Assembly (NCBI RefSeq): GCF_007667275.1
Contig: NZ_VDQT01000001.1
Coordinates: 1-64,000 of the forward strand
DNA length: 64,000 bases
Direction: 5' to 3'
Origin: Stenotrophomonas rhizophila
GTDB lineage: Bacteria > Pseudomonadota > Gammaproteobacteria > Xanthomonadales > Xanthomonadaceae
In this document: positions 24,515-32,717 of the stretch, piece by piece
Layout of the letters: every line of letters starts with the position of its first letter
How positions within the stretch are numbered: position 1 is the stretch's first letter
The notes under the pieces: generated by a model
What the model saw: the letters and a program-made list of their open reading frames with translations, nothing else
Database searches by the model: none
Told to the model about the DNA's origin: nothing
Program-made: the position numbers and the translations under genes

Positions 24515-25411
24515 ATGTCCCGGATGCCGCTTCAGCCCCTGCAGAATTTCGTCACCGCAGCGCGCCTGGGAAACCTGACCCGCGCGGCCGACGCATTGAA
24601 TCTCACGGTCAGCGCGCTCAGCCACCAGATGCGCCAGCTCGAGGAGCGGTTGGGCTATGCGCTGCTGCAGCGGCAGCCGCGCGGGGTCAAGCCGACGCCG
24701 GAGGGCCAGCGCCTGCTGGAACAGGTGGGCCCACACCTGGATGCGATCGCGCAGGCGTTGCAGCCGTTCGCGGCGCGCCACGACCGGGTGCTGTCGGTCA
24801 GCGCATTGCCGTCGATGGCGTCGAACTGGCTGGTACCCAAGCTGGGCTCGTTCATGGCCGCGCACCCGGAGATTGAATTCAACCTGGAATCCAGCGAGCG
24901 CCTGATCGATTTCGAGCGGCAATTGCAGTTCGACGCGGCGCTGCGGGTGGGGGCGGGGCAGTGGCCAGGCCTGCATGCCGAACCGCTGTTCGACGAGTGG
25001 CTGGTGCCGATGGCCAGCCCGGCGCTGGTGGAGCGGATGGGCGGGGTGGATGCATGCCCGTTGTCGCAGTGGCCGCTGCTGGGCGATCCGGATGGCGAAT
25101 GGAACCGTTGGCTGGCGCTGGTGGGCGACGCTGCGCCGTCGCGTTACGTGGCGATGTTCAACGATTCCGAGTCGCACCATCGCGCGGCGCTGGATGGCTT
25201 CGGGGTGGCGCTGGGACGGGTGACGCGGGCGCGGCTGCTGCTGGATTCAGGGCAGTTGATCGCCTTGTCGCCGCATCGGTTGAAGACGCGCTGGTCGCAT
25301 TGGCTGGTGTACCCGTCGCGCTCGTCCACGCACCGCGGCTTCCTGGCGTTCCGTGAGTGGTTGCACGCGCAGGCACGCGAACACGCCACCCACATGGCCA
25401 CCCTTTCGTAG
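24515..25411 (+). CDS. LysR-family regulator, GcvA-like
   Basis: A 298-residue LTTR with HTH MPLQPLQNFVTAARLGNLTRAADALNLTVSALSHQMRQLE and an effector domain starting RVLSVSALPSMASNWLVPKLGSFMAAHPEIEF, a layout typical of the GcvA/AmpR group. The start is uncertain: ATG 24515 is used, ATG 24524 is also possible, and neither has a strong ribosome site. The stop TAG is part of a REP head. The target is unknown; it is divergent from a possible small gene. Confidence 0.85.
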   Translation: MSRMPLQPLQNFVTAARLGNLTRAADALNLTVSALSHQMRQLEERLGYALLQRQPRGVKPTPEGQRLLEQVGPHLDAIAQALQPFAARHDRVLSVSALPSMASNWLVPKLGSFMAAHPEIEFNLESSERLIDFERQLQFDAALRVGAGQWPGLHAEPLFDEWLVPMASPALVERMGGVDACPLSQWPLLGDPDGEWNRWLALVGDAAPSRYVAMFNDSESHHRAALDGFGVALGRVTRARLLLDSGQLIALSPHRLKTRWSHWLVYPSRSSTHRGFLAFREWLHAQAREHATHMATLS

Positions 25412-25432
25412 AGCCACGCCCTGCGTGGCTGC
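25408..25432 (+). repeat. SMAG-type REP overlapping a stop codon
   Basis: GTAGAGCCACGCCCTGCGTGGCTGC; the TAG at 25409-25411 is also the LysR stop codon. Confidence 0.8.
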
Positions 25433-25443
25433 GCGGTGCCCGA

Positions 25444-26211
25444 TCAGCCAGCGCCCCCCGGCCAATACTGGCTGTCAGGCGTACTCCGCGCGCCAAAAAT
25501 CGCCTGGCCCACCCGCACCACGGTGGCGCCTTCTTCGATGGCGATCTCGAAATCCCCGGACATGCCCATCGACAGTTCATCGAGCGCGATCCCGGCCGGC
25601 AGCGTCGGGCGCAGGCGGTCGCGCAGTTCGCGCAGGCGCACGAAGCAGGGGCGGACCTGTTCGGGGTCGGCGGAAAACAGCGCCAGCGTCATCAGGCCGC
25701 GCACGCGCAGCTGGGTGAACGCGGGCAGCTGCTGGACGAAGTCGGGCACCGCGATCGGGTCCAGCCCGTACTTGCTGGCTTCGCCGGAGGTATTGACCTG
25801 CACGAACACTTCGAGCGTGCGGCCTTCCTGCGCCAGCCGCTGGTCGAGTGCCTGGGCGACGCGCAGGCTGTCCAGCGCCTGGAACTCGCTGGCGAAGCGC
25901 GCTACATCGCGGGCTTTGTTGGTCTGCAGGTGGCCGATCACCGACCAGCGGATGCCGAGGTCGGCCATCGCGTCGGCCTTGCGCTTGGCTTCCTGCACCT
26001 TGTTTTCGCCCAGGGTGTCGCAGCCGGCGGCCACGGCCAGGCGTAGTCGCGCTTCGTCGACGGTTTTGCTGACCGGCAGCAGGCGCACGCTGCCCGGATC
26101 GCGTCCGGCGCGCGCGCATGCGGCGGCGATGCGCGCATGCACCGCGGCCAGGTTGTGGCGGAAATCTTCGACGGTGCTGGCCTGGGGCCAGGCGGGAGCG
26201 GCGATGGACAT
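25444..26211 (-). CDS. YggS-family PLP homeostasis protein
   Basis: A 255-residue fold III PLP-binding protein (YggS/PROSC/PLPBP), which buffers PLP and influences amino-acid and keto-acid pools. The PLP lysine is Lys49 in LLPVSKT; other signatures are LGENKVQEA, WSVIGHLQTNKA, VNTSGEASKYG and LSMGMSGDFEIAIEEGATVVRVGQAIFG. The start MSIAAPAW at 26211 fits family N-termini; the frame is open 13 codons further. It usually sits near pilT or proC, but not here. Confidence 0.9.
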   Translation of the reverse strand: MSIAAPAWPQASTVEDFRHNLAAVHARIAAACARAGRDPGSVRLLPVSKTVDEARLRLAVAAGCDTLGENKVQEAKRKADAMADLGIRWSVIGHLQTNKARDVARFASEFQALDSLRVAQALDQRLAQEGRTLEVFVQVNTSGEASKYGLDPIAVPDFVQQLPAFTQLRVRGLMTLALFSADPEQVRPCFVRLRELRDRLRPTLPAGIALDELSMGMSGDFEIAIEEGATVVRVGQAIFGARSTPDSQYWPGGAG

Positions 26212-26280
26212 GGGCGGAAACCAGCAACAGGCGAAGGCCCATTTTCGCATGGCGCATAACTGCCCGGCGCGTTGCGCCGC

Positions 26281-26417
26281 CGCCCGACCAACGGTCGGGC
26301 GCTACCGCTGAGGTCATTGTCCGGGATGCGGGGCCGCCGCCCGGCGGGGTTCAAGGGCGGGTGGCGCCCGACCGTTGGGGTTCAAGGGCGGGTAGCGCCC
26401 GACCGTTGGTCGGGCGG
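26281..26417. repeat. REP hairpins and a 31-base tandem repeat
   Basis: A minus-oriented SMAG-like unit (stem CGCCCGACC/GGTCGGGCG, 26281-26305) and a plus unit (26392-26417) flank a direct repeat of 31 bases, 26346-26376 and 26377-26407, that differs at one base (GGGTGGCGCCC versus GGGTAGCGCCC). The first copy thus carries a mutated GTAG head. Confidence 0.7.
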
Positions 26418-26422
26418 CAGCA

Positions 26423-26929
26423 TCAGGGCGCGGCAGCGGTTCCCGGGCGGATGTAATGCGACTGCCCGTTGTCGTTGAGGAAAATCAGCTCCGGCTTGCC
26501 CTGCCATGAGGTCAGCATGGCGCCGGTGCTGTTCTGGTGCTTGATCACCAGGGTGGCGCCGCGGTCGGGGTTGGCGGTGATCTTGAACACCTCGGTGGTG
26601 CCCTTGGCGTCGTCCAGGGTGAGCGAGGCTTCGTCGCCCACGTCGGCGGTGCCGTAGCTGCCGCGCTGGGAACCGTCGGCGCCCAGCAGGACCAGGCCGG
26701 ACAACGGCGACGCACGCGGGCCCTGCGGCACGCCCTTGCTGAGCGGGTCGGGCAGTGGCGCACCCACTATCACCCGCGCCTGGCCGCTGCTGTCCTGGAT
26801 GACCAGGCCGCGCGCGGTGATGACGCGCTGGTCGGACTGGCTCTGATGCAGCCGCACGGCGGTGTAGCCGGAGACCAGCAGGGCCAGGCTGGACACGGCC
26901 AGGGTGGTGAGGGTAAGTGCGCGCGACAT
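26423..26929 (-). CDS. Membrane-anchored periplasmic protein of unknown function
   Basis: A 168-residue protein with an N-terminal signal anchor (LTLTTLAVSSLALLVSGYTAV) and a beta-rich extracytoplasmic domain containing repeats of the type GLVIQDSSGQARVIVGAP, LVLLGADGSQRGSYGTAD and LIFLNDNGQSHYIRP, which resemble the strand-turn units seen in short beta-propeller or prism-like proteins. No enzymatic motif. The ATG at 26929 starts the signal; the open frame upstream is ignored. Confidence 0.65.
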   Translation of the reverse strand: MSRALTLTTLAVSSLALLVSGYTAVRLHQSQSDQRVITARGLVIQDSSGQARVIVGAPLPDPLSKGVPQGPRASPLSGLVLLGADGSQRGSYGTADVGDEASLTLDDAKGTTEVFKITANPDRGATLVIKHQNSTGAMLTSWQGKPELIFLNDNGQSHYIRPGTAAAP

Positions 26930-27033
26930 GGCCGGTTCCGGATCCTTGGATGGCTGCGACGATAGCCGAAGGGGTGTTTGCGACACCAGTCAGGGAAATC
27001 TGTATCTGTGCTCGTCGTGAATCCGGTCACAAA

Positions 27034-27101
27034 GCAGCGGGGCAGAGCCCCGCTCTACCAACAGAGGGCGCCGCACCGCTGCCGGGCTCTGCCCGGCAAC
27101 C
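27034..27101. repeat. Two SMAG-type REP hairpins
   Basis: A minus unit GCAGCGGGGCAGAGCCCCGC...TAC (27034-27058) and a plus-type stem GCTGCCGGGCTCTGCCCGGC (27078-27097) whose GTAG head is lost. They separate the dnaE2 3' end from the previous gene. Confidence 0.65.
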
Positions 27102-27122
27102 GCAGCACGGGACGGCAGCGCC

Positions 27123-30100
27123 TCAATGGAAGTCGCGGCTGTGGGTGCGCACGCCGTCGATCAGCGTGTCCAGGTTGTGCATGCGCTGCACGATCAGGTG
27201 CTGCACGCCGTCGACGCGCTCCAGCCGGCCATCGATCTGCATCAGCCGGGCTTCCACCAGCACGCGGTGCTGGCGGTCGGCGGTCCTGCGCCAGACCACC
27301 GCGTTGACCATGCCGCACTCGTCTTCCAGGGTCAGGAAGGTGACCCCGCTGGCGGTCTGCGGGCGCTGGCGCATGCGCACCAGCCCGGCAAAACGCACGC
27401 TGCGCCCATGCGGCAACTGCGCCAGCTGGTCGGAGCGCTGGCAGCGCCGCGCCTGCAGGTCGGCGCGGATGAACGACACCATGTGCTGGCCCAGGGTGGT
27501 GCCGGTGCTGTTGTAGTCCGCCTGCATGTCCTCGAAGGCGCTGGGTGCGGGCAACGCCACGTCCGCTTCGGCCGTGGCACGCACCGCCTCGAACAGCGGC
27601 AGCGGTTTTTCCACGCCGGACACATCCCAGCGCGCGCGATGGCGATGCCCGCTCAGGCCCTTGAGCGCACCGGCGTCTGCCAGCAGGCCCTGGTGGCGGC
27701 GGTCCAGGCGTGCACGCTGGCTGAGGTCGGCCACGCTGTCGAAGGCATGCCGGGTGCGGGCCTGCACCAGCGCGTCGGCCACGTCTTCGCTGAAGCCATC
27801 GACCATGCGCAGGCCCAGCCGGATGCCGGGCAGGGCGCCCGCCTGCGTGGCCGGCACCAGGGTGCAGTTCCACGCGCTGTGGCGCACGTCCACCGGCAGC
27901 ACCGGCACCCCGTGGCGACGCGCATCCTGCAGGATCTGGTCCGGGGTGTAGAAGCCCAGCGGCTGGCTGTTGACCAGGCTGGCGGCGAACGCGGACGGGT
28001 GGTGGCACTTCAGCCAGCAGCTCACATAGGTGATCAGCGCGAAGCTGGCGGCGTGGCTTTCCGGGAAGCCATAGCTGCCGAAGCCCTTGATCTGCTCGAA
28101 CAGGCGCTCGCCGTAGTCGCGGCTGTAGCCACGCGCGGCCATGCCGGCGAGCAGTTTGTCGCGATGCGGTTCCAGGCCACCGTGGCGCTTCCAGGCGGCC
28201 ATCGAACGCCGCAGGGCGTCGGCTTCGCCGGGGCTGAAGCCGGCCGCGGCAACGGCCAGCTGCATCACCTGTTCCTGGAACAGCGGCACGCCCAGGGTGC
28301 GTTTGAACACCTTCTCCAGTTCCGGCGGGTAGTCGATCTCTTCGATGCCTTCGTCCTTGAGGCGTTTGCGGCGGTTGAGGTAGGGGTGGACCATGTCGCC
28401 CTGGATCGGCCCGGGACGCACGATCGCCACTTCGATCACCAGGTCGTAGAAGCAGCGTGGCTGCATGCGCGGCAGCATGGCCATCTGCGCGCGCGATTCG
28501 ATCTGGAACACGCCCAGCGTGTCGGCGCGGCAGATCATGTCGTAGGTGGGGCCATCGCCGGCGGGCAGGCGGGCCATGCTCAACGGCTGCCCGTCGGCGC
28601 CGCGCACCCCCTGCTCGTACAGCATCGCCAGGCATTTGCGCACGGCGGTGAGCATGCCCAGGGCCAGGCAGTCCACCTTCATCAGCCCGGTGGCATCCAG
28701 GTCGTCCTTGTCCCACTGGATCACGGTGCGCTCGGCCATGGCCGCGTTCTCCACTGGCACCATTGTCGACAGTGGATGTTCGGAAATCACGAAGCCGCCG
28801 GGGTGCTGGGACAGGTGGCGCGGGAAATCCACCAGTTCGGCGGTCAGCGCCACCACCCGCCGCATCAGCGGGGTGTCCGGGTCGAAACCGCGTTCGCGCA
28901 GCGCATCGGGCAGCGGTTCGTGGCTGCTCCAGCGGTCCAGGCAGGCGGCCAGTTCGTTGACCTGGTCCGGCGGCAGGCCCAGCACGCGGGCGACGTCGCG
29001 CACCGCGCTGCGGCCGCGGTAGCTGATCGCCACGGCGGTGAGCGCGGCGCGTTCGCGGCCGTAGCGGTTGAATACGTACTGCAGCACTTCCTCGCGCCGT
29101 TCGTGTTCGAAATCGATGTCGATGTCCGGCGGTTCGTCGCGCTCTTCGGAAATGAAACGCTCGAACAGCAGTTCCATGTGGCTGGGGTCGATTTCGGTCA
29201 CCCCCAGCACGAAGCACACCGACGAATTGGCCGCCGAGCCCCGCCCTTGGCACAGGATCTGCTGGCTGCGGGCGAAGCGCACGATGTCGTGCACGGTGAG
29301 GAAGTACGACTCGTACTGCTTGAGGTGGATCAGGCGCAGTTCGTGCTCGATCTGCCGGCGCTGCGAGTCGGTGGCACCCCCGGGCCAGCGCCAGCGCATG
29401 CCTTCTTCCACCAGCGCGCGCAGCCAGCTGGCCGGGTCATGGCCGTCGGGCACCAGTTCGCGCGGGTAGGTGTACTGCAGCTGCGCCAGGTCGAACCGGC
29501 AGCGTTCGGCCACGCGCAGGGTTTCCTCCAGCAGCTCCGGCGGGTACAGCGCGGCCAGCACCTGGCGGGTGCGCAGGTGGCGTTCGCCATTGGGGAACAG
29601 ATGCCAGCCGGCGTCGGCGATGGTGCAGTGCCGGCGGATCGCGGTAAGCGTGTCCTGCAACGCACGGCGGCGGCGCACGTGCATGTGCACGTCGCCGCTG
29701 GCGACCACCGGCACGTCGTGTTCGTAACCGAATTCCAGCGCGGCTTCCAGCCGCTGCACATCGTCCGCTTCGCGGTGCAGCTCCAGCGCCAGCCACAGCC
29801 GGTGCGGAAACCGCGCCTGCAGCCAGGCGGCATCGGTGGCGGCGGGCGCGCGGTCGGCCCACAGGCACAGCAGTCCCTCGGGCAGGGCATCGAAGTCTCC
29901 ACGCAGGCAGCGGTACTGGCCCTTGGCGGCGCGCCGGCGGCAGGTGGTGATCAGCTGGCACAGCCCGGCATAGGCGGCCAGGTCGGTGCACAGCAGCACG
30001 ACCTTGGGGCCGTTTTCGATCTGGAATTCGGCGCCGATGATCAGTGCCAGCTGGTGCTTCTTCGCCGCCTGCCAGGCGCGCACGATGCCGGCCAGTGAAC

Positions 30101-30239
30101 ATTCATCGGTGATCGCCAGGGCGCGGTAGCCCTGTTCTTTCGCCCGCGCGAACAGTTCGTCGGCGATCGAGGCGCCGCGCTGGAAACTGAAGGCCGACAG
30201 GCAATGCAGTTCGGCGTAGTCGGGCAGGGCGCTGGTCAT
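27123..30239 (-). CDS. dnaE2: Error-prone DNA polymerase III alpha-like (ImuC/DnaE2)
   Basis: A 1038-residue C-family polymerase of the DnaE2/ImuC class, the catalytic part of the damage-induced mutasome. It has an N-terminal PHP domain ([17 protein letters not shown]), polymerase acidic residues in [14 protein letters not shown] and in [10 protein letters not shown], and a C-terminal OB-fold ([35 protein letters not shown]). It lacks the extended C-terminus of replicative DnaE. The ATG overlaps the imuB stop (ATGA). With ImuA and ImuB it carries out SOS mutagenesis and lesion bypass. Confidence 0.95.
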   Translation of the reverse strand: MTSALPDYAELHCLSAFSFQRGASIADELFARAKEQGYRALAITDECSLAGIVRAWQAAKKHQLALIIGAEFQIENGPKVVLLCTDLAAYAGLCQLITTCRRRAAKGQYRCLRGDFDALPEGLLCLWADRAPAATDAAWLQARFPHRLWLALELHREADDVQRLEAALEFGYEHDVPVVASGDVHMHVRRRRALQDTLTAIRRHCTIADAGWHLFPNGERHLRTRQVLAALYPPELLEETLRVAERCRFDLAQLQYTYPRELVPDGHDPASWLRALVEEGMRWRWPGGATDSQRRQIEHELRLIHLKQYESYFLTVHDIVRFARSQQILCQGRGSAANSSVCFVLGVTEIDPSHMELLFERFISEERDEPPDIDIDFEHERREEVLQYVFNRYGRERAALTAVAISYRGRSAVRDVARVLGLPPDQVNELAACLDRWSSHEPLPDALRERGFDPDTPLMRRVVALTAELVDFPRHLSQHPGGFVISEHPLSTMVPVENAAMAERTVIQWDKDDLDATGLMKVDCLALGMLTAVRKCLAMLYEQGVRGADGQPLSMARLPAGDGPTYDMICRADTLGVFQIESRAQMAMLPRMQPRCFYDLVIEVAIVRPGPIQGDMVHPYLNRRKRLKDEGIEEIDYPPELEKVFKRTLGVPLFQEQVMQLAVAAAGFSPGEADALRRSMAAWKRHGGLEPHRDKLLAGMAARGYSRDYGERLFEQIKGFGSYGFPESHAASFALITYVSCWLKCHHPSAFAASLVNSQPLGFYTPDQILQDARRHGVPVLPVDVRHSAWNCTLVPATQAGALPGIRLGLRMVDGFSEDVADALVQARTRHAFDSVADLSQRARLDRRHQGLLADAGALKGLSGHRHRARWDVSGVEKPLPLFEAVRATAEADVALPAPSAFEDMQADYNSTGTTLGQHMVSFIRADLQARRCQRSDQLAQLPHGRSVRFAGLVRMRQRPQTASGVTFLTLEDECGMVNAVVWRRTADRQHRVLVEARLMQIDGRLERVDGVQHLIVQRMHNLDTLIDGVRTHSRDFH

Positions 30240-31654
30240 GCGAACCAGCCGTGCAGCATGAACGGTCCATGCCGCGCGCCGGCGGCGGTATAGGCCCAGC
30301 CACGCTGGCCCAGCGCGGTTTCCACCACGTAATAGTCGCGGCGCACATCGTCTTCGTCCCACCAGCCCGATTCGATCCGTTCCGGTCCGGACAGGATGCG
30401 CAGGTCCGGGTCGTACAGGGGCTGCGGGGTGGCCAGCAGCCAGCCGGGGCGCAGGGGCAATACCGGCGGCGGCCCCTTGGCGGCCTGGGCGGTGGTGCCG
30501 GTGGCGCGTTCGGGGCGGTGTTCGGCGCGCAGTGCCACGCCCTGCACGGCGTCGTCGCCCAGCCGCGCGCGCAGGCGTTCGCGCAGCTGTTCCCAGGGCA
30601 TGGCCTGCTGCGGGCGCGGGTCGAACAGGTCGCGCGCGGCGGGGACGAACGGGGGCAGGTGTTCGGCCTGCAGGCGCAGGCCGCGGCTGCCGGCGGGCAG
30701 GCGCAGGTGGTCGACGCGGTTGCGCGCCAGTTCGAACAGCATGGCCGCGTCGCGTTCGGGCGCGAGCAGGCCGATGCTCAGCCGCGTATCCGGGTGCCGT
30801 TCGTGTTCGAACCACAGGTCGAACTGCTGCGCGCCGCCATCACGCGAACACAGGAAGGCGGCGAGGTCGGCGGTAAGGCGGCGCAGCGGGAACAGCAGGG
30901 CCTGGGTGGAGTCGATCTCATAGTCGAACTCGATCCGCGCATCGAACCGGTCCGGCGGCCGGAAGTACTGCAGCGGTGCCAGCGCGCCGATACCGCGCAG
31001 CGCATCCAGGTGGGCCAGCACCTGGGCCGGGAACCGCCGCGCCAGGCTGTCGCGGGGCAGGGCGAAGGCGGCGCCCAGGGTGCGCAGGCCGGAGCGCGCC
31101 AGTACCGTGACCGCGTCAGCGGGCAGGCCGCTGCGTTCGATCGGAAGCTGCGCCAGTGCCGGTTCCAGCGTGCCGGCGTCCACCCCCAGCCGCGCGTGCA
31201 CGCTGGTCAGTACCCAGGCGGCATGCGGGTTCGGCGCGGCCACCAGGCGGTGGCGGAAACCCAGCTCCTCCAGGCCCTCGCGCAGGCGTTGTTCAATCGC
31301 CGGCCAGTCGCCGAACAGGGCGCGGCTGGCGCCGATCTCCAGCGCCAGCGCATGCGGGAAGGCCAGGCTCACCTGCGAGCTGATGCCGTACAGCCAGCTG
31401 GCCAGCAGCTGCCGGGTGTCCTGCTCGCCGCGTGGGTCGTACTCCACCGTGAGCATGTCGCGGGTGAGCACCTGCGCGGCCGACAGCAGCATGCCGCGGC
31501 GCAGGCCGAGCTGGCGCGCCGCGGGGCTGACCGCATGCAGTACCCGGCGCTGCGCCGGGCCGGTCACCAGCACCAGCGGCGCGCGCGGATCGGGCTGCTG
31601 GCGCAGGGCGGCGTCCAGCGCCAGTTGAGGCAGCAACAGGCAGGCCCACTGCAT
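30236..31654 (-). CDS. imuB: ImuB, inactive Y-family polymerase homologue
   Basis: A 472-residue DinB-like protein. Y-family polymerases begin with an Asp-containing catalytic strand; here the corresponding stretch is [15 protein letters not shown] and the catalytic acidic residues are not conserved, as known for ImuB, which acts as an adaptor that links DnaE2 to the beta clamp. The little-finger-like region is present (residues about 240-340) and the C-terminal tail ends [11 protein letters not shown]. The gene lies nine bases after imuA and overlaps dnaE2. Confidence 0.93.
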   Translation of the reverse strand: MQWACLLLPQLALDAALRQQPDPRAPLVLVTGPAQRRVLHAVSPAARQLGLRRGMLLSAAQVLTRDMLTVEYDPRGEQDTRQLLASWLYGISSQVSLAFPHALALEIGASRALFGDWPAIEQRLREGLEELGFRHRLVAAPNPHAAWVLTSVHARLGVDAGTLEPALAQLPIERSGLPADAVTVLARSGLRTLGAAFALPRDSLARRFPAQVLAHLDALRGIGALAPLQYFRPPDRFDARIEFDYEIDSTQALLFPLRRLTADLAAFLCSRDGGAQQFDLWFEHERHPDTRLSIGLLAPERDAAMLFELARNRVDHLRLPAGSRGLRLQAEHLPPFVPAARDLFDPRPQQAMPWEQLRERLRARLGDDAVQGVALRAEHRPERATGTTAQAAKGPPPVLPLRPGWLLATPQPLYDPDLRILSGPERIESGWWDEDDVRRDYYVVETALGQRGWAYTAAGARHGPFMLHGWFA

Positions 31655-31663
31655 GGCGGCGCC

Positions 31664-32281
31664 TCAATGGGCCACGGCCAGCGGCAGCGGCTGCGCCGGT
31701 GCCTGGCCGCCACGGCACTTGAGGACCCGTACCTGGCCGGCCTCCAGCTGCAGCCGCAACGGGGCCGGGGAGGGGTTGCGCGCCAGCCGGCTGTCGCGGA
31801 AGGCAAAACCCAGGCACTGCCCGGTTTCGGCCGCGACCTGCAACCGGCGCAGGGTGCGGTCGTCGGCATGCCCGGGCCAGCACAGTACCGCCGCACACGC
31901 GGCCGAGCGCAGGCATTGTTCAGCCGCCCACAAGGCCTCGCGCGGACTGGCATGCACCACCTGCAGCTGGCCCAGGGCCAGCCCGGCACCGGCCCAGCCG
32001 GGCGCGTGCGGCAGGTGCGGCGGCGCCACCAGCACCACGGTCTGCTGTTGCTGGCTGAGCCGGGCCAGGGTTGGCCAGACCAGCGCCAGTTCGCCCTGGC
32101 CGGGCGCGGACAGCAGCACTTCGGACAACGCCGACGGCGGCCAGCCGCCGCCGGGCAGGCGGGCGTCCAGCGCCGGGTGCCCGGTGGGGTGGGCCGGGGT
32201 CTCTGCAACCGCACCGCGCGGCTGCCCGCGCCAGACCTGGCGGCTTTCCAGCAGCTGTTCCAGTGCCCGAACCGCGCCCAT
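31664..32281 (-). CDS. imuA: ImuA, RecA/SulA-like mutasome protein
   Basis: A 205-residue protein of the ImuA family (MGAVRALEQLLESRQVWRGQ..., HPALDARLPGGGWPPSALSEVLLSAPGQGELALVWPTLARL), a RecA-like fold without a standard Walker A. The start is ATG 32281, with GGGAGGT seven bases upstream; a longer frame reaches the LexA-like site and is unlikely. First gene of the SOS mutasome operon. Confidence 0.9.
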   Translation of the reverse strand: MGAVRALEQLLESRQVWRGQPRGAVAETPAHPTGHPALDARLPGGGWPPSALSEVLLSAPGQGELALVWPTLARLSQQQQTVVLVAPPHLPHAPGWAGAGLALGQLQVVHASPREALWAAEQCLRSAACAAVLCWPGHADDRTLRRLQVAAETGQCLGFAFRDSRLARNPSPAPLRLQLEAGQVRVLKCRGGQAPAQPLPLAVAH

Positions 32282-32394
32282 CAGGGCACCTCCCGGGAGG
32301 GCGAAAGCAGGCAGGGATGGGCGATGAACCTGAACATGAAGGCGAGGATGGGCGGAGAGCGTGTCAAGGGGTGAGACCGACATGCTAGCGCCAA

Positions 32395-32410
32395 TTAGCA
32401 AAATTGCTAA
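32395..32410. promoter_or_regulatory. LexA-box-like dyad of the imuA operon
   Basis: TTAGCAA-AA-TTGCTAA, perfect seven-base arms, 114 bases upstream of the imuA start. It has the TTAG...CTAA ends expected for LexA targets in Xanthomonadaceae, where this operon is SOS-controlled. Repressor binding is inferred. Confidence 0.6.
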
Positions 32411-32717
32411 TGAATTTTCCCTTGGAGAGCAGCCGGGCAGAGCCCGGCTCTACACGGGGCCCTGGTCACCTTGAAATGAACCGGCTGTTGACACGGATGA
32501 ACGCGGTGGACGACCCTTGACCGGATGGGTGCCGGAGACGGCATCCAGCGGATGCGGTGGCTGTAGCGACAGGCGGAGGGGCCTGATCGTGGCCGGCGTA
32601 CCCGTGTAGTTCCCGAGACCGGGCCAGTGGGCCCGGTGTCTGCCACTACGGCGCTGCACCCTTCTGCGGCAAGACTCCCTGGATTTTCTGCGTCAGCAAA
32701 AGGTGTTTCGCCCGCTT
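32411..32717. other. Intergenic region between imuA and the GH3 gene
   Basis: Holds a minus-oriented SMAG REP (32431-32453) and a hairpin ACCGGGCC-AGTG-GGCCCGGT (32618-32637). No gene seen. The imuA promoter overlaps the left edge and the GH3 promoter must lie on the right, but no clear boxes were found. Confidence 0.6.

Noticed and set aside
27126..30098. 990-residue plus-strand frame opposite dnaE2
   Set aside because: His/Gln/Val-rich antisense shadow; dnaE2 is clearly coding on the other strand.
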